A stretch of 64,000 bases of DNA from Meconema thalassinum. Its lineage: Eukaryota; Arthropoda; Insecta; Orthoptera; Tettigoniidae. Below the pieces are notes generated by a model that saw only the letters and a list, made by a program, of their open reading frames with translations, did not search any database and was not told where the DNA came from. A program made the position numbers and the translations under genes. The stretch spans positions 149,867,545-149,931,544 of the forward strand of contig OX336391.1 in NCBI GenBank assembly GCA_946902985.2. Reading direction: 5' to 3'. This document shows positions 34,255 through 44,519 of the stretch, piece after piece (positions within the stretch are counted from its first letter, which is position 1; every line of letters begins with the position of its first letter).

Positions 34255-35779
34255 ATTATATACATTTCCAAGGAACTATTGTACACACATCTGGCTATTA
34301 GAAGCAAACTTTAAAATTAAAAATTGAAATTGTTACTATTTTTATCCATTTTTCAAAATTTGGTTCTTGCTTTGTGCTCATCTTCACCGTGTCTCTCATA
34401 TCTTCCATGTTTATAGGAATGTTTTTTTTTTTTTATTGTGGGTATTTAATCTTCAGCTACAAAATGATTCTCATTCAAAAACAGTTGAGACTTTAATTAG
34501 TCTTCCATGGAACGTAAAATATATTTTATGTTCGACCCTGACTATTATATGTCAGAAAACTGTACTATAATGAGGCTCATTATAACACTATTTTTCATTA
34601 TGAAACAGTTTCTCCCACCAATCAGAGCTCAAGAAACAGTCGTTTGACCAATTAGATAATTAGTTGCACTGAGTTCCATGGCCTTCTAATTTAAATTTCA
34701 CTGCCTGCCCTAGTGTCATAGTAGGGTAATCGAGGAGGCCATGGTCAAATACAAGGCATTCTCTGCGTCTCATGCGCTCTGCTCAGTACATAAAACTGGC
34801 GAAATCTCGACAGATATTTATGAATATTTATGTTCGAACATAAAATAGTTATAATAATTATCGTCGAACATAAACAGTCGTATGCAACTCGCCTATAATG
34901 GTAATTAAGACACTCGTATGGAAATTATAAAACTCGCATACGCTCGTTTTATAAACATACTCGTGTCTTAATTATTGCCATTATAGGCTCGTTGTATAAT
35001 GTACTATTATGTTCGACCCTGACTTTTATATGTCAGAAAACTGTATCATAATGATGGTCATTATAACACTATTTTTCATTATGAAAAAGTTTCTCCCACC
35101 AATCACAGCTCAAGAAACAGTTGTTTGACCAATTAGCTAAGGATATCATCGCACCTGCACTGAGTTCCAAGTCCTTCTAATTTAAATTGCACCGCGTTGC
35201 CTAGTGTCATAGTGGGGTAATCGAGGAGGCCATGGTCAAATACAAGGCATTCTCTGCGTCACATGCGCTCTGTTCAGTACATCAAACTGGCGAAATCTCG
35301 ACAGATATTTATGAATATTTATGTTCGAACATAAAATAGTTATAATAATTATGTCGAACATTAACAGTCGTATGCAACTCGCCTATAATGGTAATTAAGA
35401 CATTCGTATGGAAATTATAAAACTCGCATACGCTCGTTTTAAAAACATACTCATGTCTTAATTATTGCCATTATAGTCCCGTTGCATAATGTACTATTTC
35501 GTGTTTGCACACAATAAAATGGAAATAATGACACTTAATTAATGAATAATCTGAAAATGTGTGAGGTTCATTTTGTAGCGCAAGGTTTAAGATCCACTTT
35601 AGAAAAAGCAAAAGTCCAAAAATTCCTATAAACACGGGAGATGTGAGGGAAACGGTGAAGATCAGCACAAAACAAGAATCAAATTTTGAAAATGGATAAA
35701 AATAGTTACGATTTAAATTTTGAAAATGTCAAACTTTGCTTCTTATAGCAAGATATGTGTGTTTCCATGTAAATGTATA
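34255..35779. mobile_element. Compound foldback enclosing two tandem family-M repeats
   Basis: Outer arms at about 34258-34500 and 35510-35779 are imperfect inverted repeats sharing ACTATTTTTATCCAT and ATCTTCACCGT. Between them are two ~480-bp direct repeats (family M) starting TATGTTCGACCCTGAC near 34525 and 35005. Each holds the block TTTCTCCCACCAATCA and its own internal inverted pair (GTAATTAAGACACTCG / GTGTCTTAATTATTGCC). No coding capacity. Other M copies are at 38425-39066 and 39845-40330 (reverse). Confidence 0.75.
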
Positions 35780-36629
35780 AGGTGCGTTCAAAAAGTAACG
35801 AGCCGGAGGCATAATTACAGAAACCAGTACCTGTATATTAGAAGTATTGGCCCTGGCTGTTGAGGCACTTGTCCCACTGTGACACGAGGCGGTGAATGGC
35901 TGTCTCATAAAATTCCCTGGTCTGCGATGTGAACCAGTTCCGCACGTACAGCTGGACGTCGGCGTCCGAGGTGAATCGTTGGCCCCGCAGAGCCCTTTTC
36001 AGGGGACCAAACATGGCGTAATCACAGGGAGAGAGGTCTGGACTGTATGGAGGGTAGCCGAGAACCTCCCATTTGAATTTCTGCAGGAGTGCCGCGACTG
36101 TGTTGGCCGTATGAGGTCGTGCATTGTCGTGGAGCGACCACAGCGATTATGGTGTTCACTGTCCCTCGGCGGTTCTGGGTGATGAGTGCATCAACCAGCT
36201 CGACGTTGGCATCGGTAATGCAGGGGGGTGCCCCAGACCGGTCATCATCGGCTAACGACACTCGTCCTTCCCTGAAGCGCTTGTGCCACGCCTTGATCCT
36301 TGCAAGGAACATGCAGTGTTCGCCGTATACTTGTGACATTCGGCGACGAATGTCCGTTCCCCCTACTCCTTCCGCTGTCAGAAACCGAACAACACCTCTT
36401 TGCTCTTCGGTTGACGCCTCCATGCCACTGTTTGCGATGCGACTGGCAGCGTTGTACGATTGATGCTTGCTTAGTATTGTCACGTGACATGCACGCGTGC
36501 TCTCTAGCGACGGGCTGTGACTTCCACGCTCTGGTCGGAACCACACCTTGTTGCACACGCCACGATTAGCCGATGTAGTCACCGGTTTGCGCATTCCAGC
36601 CTCCGGCTCGTTACTTTTTGAACGCACCT
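35780..36629 (-). pseudogene. Internally deleted mariner transposon
   Basis: The ends AGGTGCGTTCAAAAAGTAAC and GTTACTTTTTGAACGCACCT are inverted repeats, flanked by TA. On the minus strand the transposase N-terminus is readable (MEASTEEQRGVVRFL, IKAWHKRFREGR, LADDDRSGAP: helix-turn-helix region and linker). So is the C-terminus (KWEVLGYPPYSPDLSPCDY with the last catalytic Asp, then SQWDKCLNSQGQYF). The central catalytic portion is deleted near 36130-36180 and frames change. At 850 bp versus about 1.3 kb for full elements, it is non-autonomous. Confidence 0.93.
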
Positions 36630-37083
36630 TATAATTGTTGTATGAGAGGCACAGTTATAATAATACAATCGTTATTGTTTTGGATCCTTAAGCTGTATGT
36701 TCCCCCTTGAAAATTATTTCAATATTTCATGAAACTCTTTGTGTTTGAAAAGCCACAATTGTGTCATATTTCTTCCGTCGTCATTTTAATTGATGTTATT
36801 CTATTGTTAACCAGTGTATCCGTCTATTAATCTTTTCTCCATCTGTCAAATGTGTCCTACTGTGGAACGCGGTAAACAAATGACCGACTTGCCAATCACC
36901 TTTTCTGCTCCCAGTATTTCTTTTCCTTCTGTTTAGTTTTTAAGAAGATGGTATATTGGCTTTCACGGCCGGTGAATTAAAACTCAGCAATTCTTCTGGT
37001 TTGTGCCGTGTCTTTTAGCTCTTGCAGTTAAGTAGTGCAGTTGTATTCTATATAAAGGAAGGTAGCGCGCAGTTCGTTACTCC

Positions 37084-37154
37084 TGTGGGGGTCCGGGCGG
37101 GGACACCAAGAGCCCGCCGATGAGTCAGCTTGGTGTTCTAGGCGAAACCCCACA
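37084..37154 (+). ncRNA. Type III hammerhead ribozyme motif, copy 1 (core mutated)
   Basis: Same fold as copy 2: TGTGGGGG-TC, stem I CGGGC/GCCCG, core, stem II, GAAA, CCCCACA. Here the conserved CTGATGA reads CCGATGA, and stem II has a G-U pair (GTC/GGC). The U-to-C change at an invariant core position should abolish or greatly reduce cleavage. Confidence 0.8.
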
Positions 37155-37334
37155 CAAGACACGGCACAAACCAAGAAGAATTGCTGAGTTTTAATTCACC
37201 GGCCGTGAAAGCCAATATACCATCTTTTTGGAAGCCTTCATAGGGAGGTTAAGGCTGCTGAGCTTTTAGTTCTCGCCGTGAAGAAGCGCAGGTGCACTTC
37301 ATGAAAAGGGAGGTAGCGCGCAGTTCGTTACTCC

Positions 37335-37405
37335 TGTGGGGGTCCGGGCGGGGACACCAAGAGCCCGCTGATGAGCCAGCTTGGTGTCCTAGGCGAAACC
37401 CCACA
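37335..37405 (+). ncRNA. Type III hammerhead ribozyme motif, copy 2 (consensus core)
   Basis: All invariant core positions are present in order: stem III 5' strand TGTGGGGG, cleavage triplet GTC (37342-37344), stem I CGGGC/GCCCG (37345-37349 / 37363-37367), CTGATGA (37368-37374), stem II GCC/GGC, GAAA (37395-37398), stem III 3' strand CCCCACA. Stem III pairs over 7 bp with one extra G. Predicted cleavage is after C37344. Loop I (GGACACCAAG) and loop II (CTTGGTGTCC) are perfectly complementary over 10 nt. Confidence 0.87.
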
Positions 37406-37475
37406 CAAGACACGGCACACACCTAGAAAGATTGCTGAGTTTTAATTCACTGGCAGTGAAAGCCAATATACCATC

Positions 37476-38424
37476 TTTTTATAAATGAAGGGCTTTTATC
37501 CGAGAAGAAGCTGTACACAAGAGAGCTTGGTGCTTTGATTGTGTTTGGTGTAAGTGTGACAAGCGTACTCAGTGTGACGTATGAGAAGTAAGCTTCGACT
37601 GTGTATCACTACAGTTTTCAATCATAATTGCTAGCGAGGATCCACGTGCGAGTTTATTTTGTGAATGACCCATCATAATAAGGGCATTGGCTGTAAAGTT
37701 AGAAAGTACTGATAAGCCGCATCTCTTGAGACGCCATCAGCCTGCTATAAAAAGGCGGGAATAGAGTTTGCGCTGGAAATGTTGCCTTTTCATTTCCTCT
37801 CAGATAGCTTCGATACAACAAGTCATCAAAAATATATTAAACCTGGGCTCTGCTGCCTTTATGCTCTTATTTTTGAAGTTGTAACAAGCTATAAAAAGAA
37901 TCACGATAACATCTTCTTTCGTTCAAGCCCTTCAACAATACGCTCCGTCATTAAGGTAGCTGCATTCCACTTAATAGATCTGTTGTTACGGGACATAATC
38001 TTCACTTCATCATTAGAGTACGCGCTGAACAATCAGCCAAGCAAAGCGTTGTAAAGTATCTTGTCATTCCATTCTAAACAACAAGGAAATTATGTCTGTT
38101 TATTTTCCCTTTCATGTGAGATTTTAATTTTAATTTAGGGACTTGGGAGAATAAGACCTCTCCTAACGGCGGTAAATATGAGGTCAGTACGGAATGAAAC
38201 GTGTGAGGTTAGTTTATTTTATTGCCTAAAACATTCATACTTATTTTCTTCTTTCATTGTTAAGTTTCCTTATAGCCGATAATTTAAGATGTCCTGGGTT
38301 CGATTGCCGGCTCCGATCTGATGGTTCAAGTAAGGCACATCTTGGTTCATGAGACTTAACCGTAAGAATATACGTATCCAAAGAATTCTGCCAAATGTTT
38401 AGTGAATCCTTCAATTGAATAAAT
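37476..38424. other. Unassigned sequence
   Basis: No gene or element is recognised. A single B-box-like GGGTTCGATTGCC near 38297 is isolated and could be an old SINE fragment. Confidence 0.5.
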
Positions 38425-39066
38425 ATTTATGTTCGACCCTACCTATTATGTGTCAGAAAACTGTATCATAATGAGGCTCATTATAACACTATTTTTCATT
38501 ATGAAACAGTTTCTCCCACCAATCAGAGCTCAAGAAAGAGTTGTGTGACCAATTAGATAAGGATAACTTCGCGCATGCGCTCAAAATCCAACATGTCTAT
38601 ATAAATTACTGAAAGTGCACCGTCCATATGTTCGCGTAAATAAACTGATGAATATGAGACAAGAGATAGCACTGTACCTTAATATCCTCAAGTCCAATTT
38701 CTATACAGCGCGTTGTATTGAAACGACTTCGGTGACAGTTTTACTGAATACTGATGCACAATCTGAACATCTGGCACACAGAGCGCATGCGTTGGTTGTC
38801 CAGAGAGCTTGAAAAAGAGAGATATACTACTCACCGCAGCACCCGATCACAACATTCTAGTGACTGAACAGATATTTATGAATATTTATGTTAAAACATA
38901 TAATAAAGTTATAATTATCGTCGAACATAAACAGTCGTATGCAACTCGCCTATAATGGTAATTAAGACACTTGCATGGAAATTATAAAACTCGCATACGC
39001 TCGTTTTATAAAAATACTCGTGTCTTAATTATAGCCATTATAGGCTCGTTGCATAATGTACTATTA
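38425..39066 (+). repeat. Family-M repeat, copy 3
   Basis: Carries the same start (ATGTTCGACCCTAC), TTTCTCCCACCAATCAGAGC, the internal inverted pair around GTAATTAAGACACT, and the end GCATAATGTACTATTATG as the two units at 34525-35500. A divergent middle differs from those copies. Confidence 0.75.
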
Positions 39067-39109
39067 TGACATATGGGCCTAGTCCTCCTTGCCAATACTC
39101 AAATATGTA

Positions 39110-40370
39110 CAGGGTGGGCGGGAAGTAATTAGGTATTATTAAATGGCTGTTACATTTTTAATATTGATGGAATAATATAGGAAATAGCGCAAACATACAT
39201 AACATTAAATAGGATAGTGATTTGTCATGCCACGTAGTACCAACGGTGGCCGCGAGAGGCAGTACTCTCAACAATAACAAAGATGGCCGATCGCATGACA
39301 GTAAGAGAACGAGCACACATTGTTTCGCGCTATGAGGTGTGGAATTCGATCGTTCCTCGTCAATCGGCACAATTGCCATTACTGGGAGGCACAGGATCCT
39401 GGAGTTACGGTGGAGAAGATGCAGTCTCGTCCAAAAGTGACCGTGTGGTGTGAAATAACGCTTTTCAAATGTCGTGCGGATCTGGTTGGATGAGAAGTTT
39501 CCAGGACGTTAGCTGGCGAGACGTGGACCTCATGAATGGCCTGCAAGAAATCCAGGCCTCACTCCCTGTGACTTTTTTTTTATGAGGCTGGACAAAAGAG
39601 GAGGTGTACCAGACGAAACCTCGAATATTGGACGAATTGGGAGCACGGATTCGGGATGTCCTTACCAACGACCCACACATCTTCCTCCAGAAAGCTGTGG
39701 ATTCCATTCCAGATCGTTTGAGGATATTGGTCGACGCCACAGGTGCCTTCATCGAAATGTAATGGAATTATAAGGTACCGTATGGAATCATATTCCCATA
39801 TAATAGTGTATATACTGTATTAATTTCAAATAAATAACTCGGCAAACATAATAGTACACTATGCAACGAGCCTATAATGGCAATAATTAAGACACGAGAA
39901 TGTTTATAAAACAAGCGTATGCGAGTTTTATAATTTCCATACGAGGGTCTTAATTACCATTTTAGGCGAGTTGCATACGACTGTTTATGTTCGACGATAA
40001 TTATAACTTTATTATAGGTATGTTTTAACATAAATATTCATAAATAGTGAGCAGGGCGCGCTGGCTTTGCTGACTGAACAGAGCGCATTCGTGGTCAAGG
40101 CACTCCAAAAGCAGAGACCATTCACTTTGCTTGGCAACACAGAAATATGTTGGATTTTGAGCGCATGCGCGTAGGTATCCTTACATAATTGGTCACACAA
40201 CTGTTTCTTGAGCTCTGATTGGTGGGAGAAACAGTTTTATAATGAAAAATAGTGTTATAATGAGCCTCATTATGATACAGGTTTCTGAAACATAATGTTT
40301 ACATTTCGACATCGTCGAACATAAAAGTTATACATCAATTTCAATACCTAGTTACTTCCCACCCACCCTG
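39110..40370 (+). pseudogene. IS630/Tc1/mariner-type transposon, decayed and interrupted
   Basis: Terminal inverted repeats CAGGGTGGGCGGGAAGTAAT and GTTACTTCCCACCCACCCTG are flanked by TA (39108-39109, 40371-40372). Plus-strand coding remnants include an N-terminal MTVRERAHIVSRYEVW and, after frame breaks, a C-terminal region with GLTPCDFFF (last catalytic Asp) and LDELGARIRDVL, typical of insect mariner-like transposases. Much of the catalytic domain is missing. A family-M repeat (39845-40330) interrupts the 3' part. Confidence 0.88.
39845..40330 (-). repeat. Family-M repeat, copy 4 (reverse), nested in mariner
   Basis: Reverse complement of the other M copies: GCCTATAATGGCAATAATTA near the left, GAGCTCTGATTGGTGGGAGA near the right, ending CGAACATAA. 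It lies just inside the right terminal repeat of the 39110-40370 element, so it inserted later. Confidence 0.8.
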
Positions 40371-40752
40371 TAGTTTATTATTTATTAAACGAACATGTGT
40401 CGATTTACAATGATATCATCTTCAGCGTTCAAATTAGAAACCTTTAACATTAATAAAATAAAAATGGATATTCTTACAAATAATTTGATTAAAATTAAAG
40501 TTCCAAATACATAAATAAAAAAGTCCTCTCGGCACGCCGGGGGCGGAGGTATATTTCACCGGGCAAACTTGGGGATAGGCGAAAATTGGCAGAATATGCA
40601 GGTTTTCGTAGAAGGATCAGACCTCATTGATTGCGAGAAAGTTTCTTATAATTGGAGCTTAATTAACTTTGTTTTTCGTCATTTTATGCATATTTTAAAC
40701 ATTTTATTTTCTTATGGGGACGGTAACCTTCTTGTCATTTGGGGTCCATTTT
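40371..40752. other. Unassigned spacer
   Basis: Target TA of the mariner element, then AT-rich sequence with no recognised feature up to the Helentron 5' end. The small open frame 40569-40772 ends in the Helentron palindrome and is not a gene. Confidence 0.5.
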
Positions 40753-42270
40753 TAGCCTATTTTCAATTTTGAAAAAATAGGCTTATGAGATCACCTTTTG
40801 TCCGTGTGTGTGTGCGTCTGTGTGTGTGAGTGTGTGTGTGTGTGAGGTGTGTGTGTGTGTCCCCTAATAAAATCTAAACGGCTGGAGTGATTTCAGTGAA
40901 ACTCGGTAAGTTCATAGCACTATTCCCGGCGACCTCAACCGTGCCCTTCAAATTTTGTTACGTCTCACGAATCCAACATGGCGGCTGTGCGAAATATTTC
41001 ACTAGCATTCAATATCTCCGAAACTATTACCGATATCGCCCTGAAATTGTGTACGGTGATAAAGGGCACTACTAGAAGTTCGCCTATGAGACTTTCAAAA
41101 ACCTGTTGAATACAAAACCAACATGGCGGCCAAGCGAAGTTGAGACATTTAAATAGACTTTTCTCGCGATTCAACTATCCAAACGTAATGAAACTTGGTA
41201 CAGCAAATGTTTATACACATTGCAATGCACTGGAGTCTAATTTAGTTCAATTGTTTACATAACCTCAAAATGGCGGCTGTGCGAAATATTTCACTGGCAT
41301 TCTATATCTCCGAAACTATTACAGATATCACCCTGCAATTTTGTACGGTGATAAAGGGTACTGATACAAGTTTACCTGTGTATGATTCATAAACCTGTAA
41401 GGTACAAAACGGACATGGCAACCAAGCGAATTTGAAATATTTTAATAGACATTTCTCGTGAGTTAACTCTCTGAGTGCAGTGAAATGTGGTACAGTAAAT
41501 GATTTTGCAGATTGTAATGTACTGCCATCTAATTTACTTCAATTGTTTACATAACCTCAAGATGGCGGCTGTGCGAAATTTTAAAATTAAGTTTTTATTT
41601 CTTGTGTCGTAATCATGCGATCGAAGTGAAAATTGGAAAAATGAACCTAGGCAATAAATGTCCTTGAATGGTACATTACTCTATGGCCTATACATAAAAC
41701 AATCCTAAATGGCGAGCTTCCGAAATATTTAGACGGTTCTCAATATCTATGAATCTTTTACAGCAACCAAACTGAAATTTTTATGTTCATAGAGACTATG
41801 AACATATGTTCACCTATAGGACTTTCAGTAACCTGGTGAGCACGAATCCAACATGGCGGCGACGCGAAGTATAAATATTTAAATGGACGTTTTTCGCGAA
41901 TTAACTATCCGAGTGCCGTGAAACGTTGCACGTTAAATGCTTACACAAATGTTGATCCACTGGCATCTAATTTATTTCAATTGTTTGCATAATCACAAGA
42001 TGGCTGCTGTGCGTAATTTTAAAATCTCGTTTTTACTTCTTGTGTTCTAATCATGCGATTGAAGTATGAATACCACACGTACACAATGATCTTAATATAA
42101 TAGTACAAAAATAAAAATCCAACCTGGCGACCATCTGAAATATTTAGACGGTTCTCAATATCTACGAATCTGTTACAGCAATTAAACTGAAATTTTGTAT
42201 GTTGATAGAGGCAATTAACATGAGCAGGATATATGAAAATAGGCTGTATAGTTCTTCACGGAACTACTTG
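40753..42270 (+). mobile_element. Non-autonomous Helentron-like element 1 (~1.52 kb)
   Basis: The 5' end TAGCCTATTTTCAATTTTG forms a palindrome with AAAATAGGCT, followed by a (TG)n tract. Degenerate ~280-bp internal repeats follow, carrying AAAATGGCGGCTGTGCG. The subterminal AAAATAGGCTGTATAG is the inverted repeat of the 5' end, and the 3' hairpin AGTTCTTCACGGAACT ends ACTTG. Terminal-plus-subterminal inverted repeats and a 3' hairpin are the hallmark of Helentrons/HINEs. It carries no replicase. The same element, in reverse, sits at 52508-54026 with nearly identical length. Confidence 0.85.
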
Positions 42271-42364
42271 TTATACTTGTGGTCTCACTGTCCTTATGCA
42301 AGGTTTCGACACTGATGCGTAACTATCTAACGGTCTGTTACGTCTTCACGCAAAATTTTATCTC

Positions 42365-42650
42365 CCGCAGAGATTTTGGTTGGTTCCTCAGCTTAGGGGC
42401 TGCGACAACGCGGTCATGTAGGCTAACCCCGAGTACTTTGGGTGAGTGTAGAATCTGTCTGATAAACGGTATGAATTGTGATGGCTGTATTAGTCTGTAA
42501 TTCAGGTAAGGACTGCAGACGGTCAATTTCAAGCAGTAGTTCCTAATGTTGCTACCAGATACTACCGTCAACGACACCTAGCTGAGAACTTGGCTACTAG
42601 ATGCCACCGCAACTCGCAACGAACGTTGGAACATCCCCTCCAAAGGAAAG
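42365..42650 (+). repeat. SINE-like family E, copy 2
   Basis: GTTGGTTCCTCAGCTTAGGG, TGCGACAACGCGGTCATG, GGACTGCAGACGGTCAA and CTACCGTCAACGACACCTAG are collinear with 15790-16000. It directly abuts a family C tRNA-like fragment, as the related pair of fragments does near 13100. Confidence 0.65.
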
Positions 42651-42775
42651 CATACTGAGGGAATTTTAGCGCTCTTAGAAAATCCGATGACTTCGGCCGG
42701 CTTTGAACCCGTGACCTTGGGCATAGAAGTTCAGCATGCTACCGAAGCCGCTTCGCACTTAGGGCCGGTTTCACC
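42650..42775 (-). repeat. tRNA-like SINE head fragment (family C), copy 2
   Basis: Minus strand: GCGGCTTCGGTAGCATG (A-box side) and GGGTTCAAAGCCGGCC (B-box side). Same family as 13085-13235. Confidence 0.55.
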
Positions 42776-43148
42776 TGTTCCGCTTAACGAACTAAAGGTG
42801 GTTTAAACTATCCTCAAGGCTGTGGCCCGTTGCACCAGACCATAAGCAATGGATTAAAGTTGGCTTAGATTAAGCGGCCGTGCTCGGAGGTTTAAGACAT
42901 AAGGATGGTTTAAGCCGTTCACTCATACGCCAATGGCGGCCGGCCCCATTTTGTCTGATCCATATCTCAGTAGGTTGGAGGTGTTGTTATATAATGTAGT
43001 GAACGAAATAATAAAACAAATATTATTAAATGGTTTATAATGACGGCACAATACACTGAGGAGATATTTTCTTTCGTGTGATCATTTGCTAAGCAGAAGT
43101 ATCTATACCTGTTGATAAATCCGGAACGTGTATCATCATCTTCGGTTG
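42770..43148. other. Possible PIF/Harbinger-type terminus and spacer
   Basis: After TTA at about 42770, GGGCCGGTTTCACCTGTTCC resembles PIF/Harbinger terminal repeats common in insects. The matching opposite end was not found, so this is tentative. No gene in the rest. Confidence 0.3.
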
Positions 43149-43359
43149 AGTGGATAGTTGGTCACTAGTCGTGGCCGAGTGCGGTACGTGTGTGCGCGCT
43201 GTGTGACCGCATTGGAAGAGTTTACGGTTCCTAATACCGGTGCTTCCTTAGTTCCACGTGTGTACTGACCTTCCGTGTGTCATTCGGACAATATTTTTTT
43301 TAAGTAGTGTTCCAGATAGGACAACAAAACCAGGAACCCAGAAAACCCCGCTGAAAATC

Positions 43360-44469
43360 ATGTCCGGATACCAGAGAAAAAACACCGTACGCTGCCAATG
43401 GGACAGGCAGAGTTCTCGCCCCTCACCAGGAGAAATTCACCGCTGGATTGGCGATACCCTCCGGTTGACTGTCGACCAAGTAGAAGCCATCCAGTTAAAT
43501 GCGCACGAAAAAACCATGTACATCAAGGTAATCAGCATATCTATTTATCAGAAATTGTTAAATACTTTTGCAGATCCTATTAAATTTCAGTATGACTCAG
43601 GCGAAATGACAAATGTTAAGCTCTCCACAGCGGATTCCAATTTTACCACAGTGCGTATATTTAATGTCCCACTCGAAGTACCCCCTGAAATTTTCAAATC
43701 CGTCCTGTCGAAATATGGCACTGTGAGTGACGTCAGGAAAGAACAATGGTCTTCTGCTTATCAGTTCCCGGTGTATAATGGAATACGTGCCGTCACTATG
43801 GAAATCAAGCAAGATATCCCCTCCACTGAGACTTTTGGTGGCCATTCTGGCTATATAACGTATAATGGACAGAAACAGACCTGTTTAATTTGCAATGCTA
43901 CCACACATCTACGTATTAACTGCCCAAAGAAAATGATTCCCCTCGGTATAACTCCTACACAACAACGACGTGTACAATACTCGGAAGTTGTGACGCAGCA
44001 AACGTCATATGAAAACATGCTTATTGATCAGTCAGCTGGGACAACACCAGGAGTGACCTCGGATACATCTGACGCAGAACTGGTACCTTGCCCTGACCAG
44101 AGCTGCGAGACACAGAGTGCCCCTGTGCTATCGGCAACCTGTATCGCAGCCTTAGAACCAACTCTGCCGTCACTACAGGCTGCCACAGAAATTTTGTCTT
44201 CACTGCCCCCGCCTTCGCTGGTCCCTACCGACTCACTTAAGAATGTTGATCGGGGATCCGAGAACGTCTCTAAGAAGATTAAAACAAATGCCTCGATTGC
44301 CGTACCAGCCCCGAAGAATCAAACTGGCTCTACAAATGTTCCTGCAGCTGTGAAAAAGAAACAAAATCTTCATTCTACGTCATCTAGGGACCCACGAACG
44401 CTCTCAACCGCTGACAGCCGGCCTATGAATGGCAGTCAAAAGGAACTATCTCAACCTAATTTGACATAG
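43360..44469 (+). CDS. LINE ORF1 protein, RNA-binding (369 aa)
   Basis: The nucleic-acid-binding partner of the LINE ribonucleoprotein. The start is set at the ATG at 43360 (MSGYQRKN), although the frame is open from an upstream ATG at 43258. The N-terminal half has an RRM-like look (VRIFNVPLEVPPEIFKSVL, then YGTVSDVRKE). A single CCHC zinc knuckle (C-X2-C-X4-H-X4-C: CLICNATTHLRINC) lies at about residues 174-187. The C-terminal half is Ser/Thr/Pro-rich and low in structure, with a basic patch SKKIKTN. It ends at TAG 44467-44469, with ORF2 open in another frame immediately after. Confidence 0.85.
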   Translation: MSGYQRKNTVRCQWDRQSSRPSPGEIHRWIGDTLRLTVDQVEAIQLNAHEKTMYIKVISISIYQKLLNTFADPIKFQYDSGEMTNVKLSTADSNFTTVRIFNVPLEVPPEIFKSVLSKYGTVSDVRKEQWSSAYQFPVYNGIRAVTMEIKQDIPSTETFGGHSGYITYNGQKQTCLICNATTHLRINCPKKMIPLGITPTQQRRVQYSEVVTQQTSYENMLIDQSAGTTPGVTSDTSDAELVPCPDQSCETQSAPVLSATCIAALEPTLPSLQAATEILSSLPPPSLVPTDSLKNVDRGSENVSKKIKTNASIAVPAPKNQTGSTNVPAAVKKKQNLHSTSSRDPRTLSTADSRPMNGSQKELSQPNLT

Positions 44470-44519
44470 TGCACCAGGATAATTCTCACCTGTGTCTTCT
44501 TTCGAGTCCACCTTCCAGT

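Larger units (their letters stand above)
36951..37475 (+). mobile_element. Tandem hammerhead-ribozyme repeat (retrozyme-like)
   Basis: Two direct repeats of a ~251-bp unit share GGTAGCGCGCAGTTCGTTAC, a hammerhead motif, CACAAGACACGGCAC, GCTGAGTTTTAATTCAC and GTGAAAGCCAATATACCATC. At the left, 36951-37021 is the reverse complement of the unit's end (37155-37226), so the element opens with an inverted partial copy. No open frame is present. Tandem copies with one hammerhead each are what retrozymes and hammerhead satellites look like, and Penelope-like elements insert with similar partial inverted copies. The class assignment is inference. Confidence 0.75.

Noticed and set aside
36089..36463. 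Plus-strand open frames within 36,000-36,570
   Set aside because: Shadows of the reverse-strand mariner transposase remnant.
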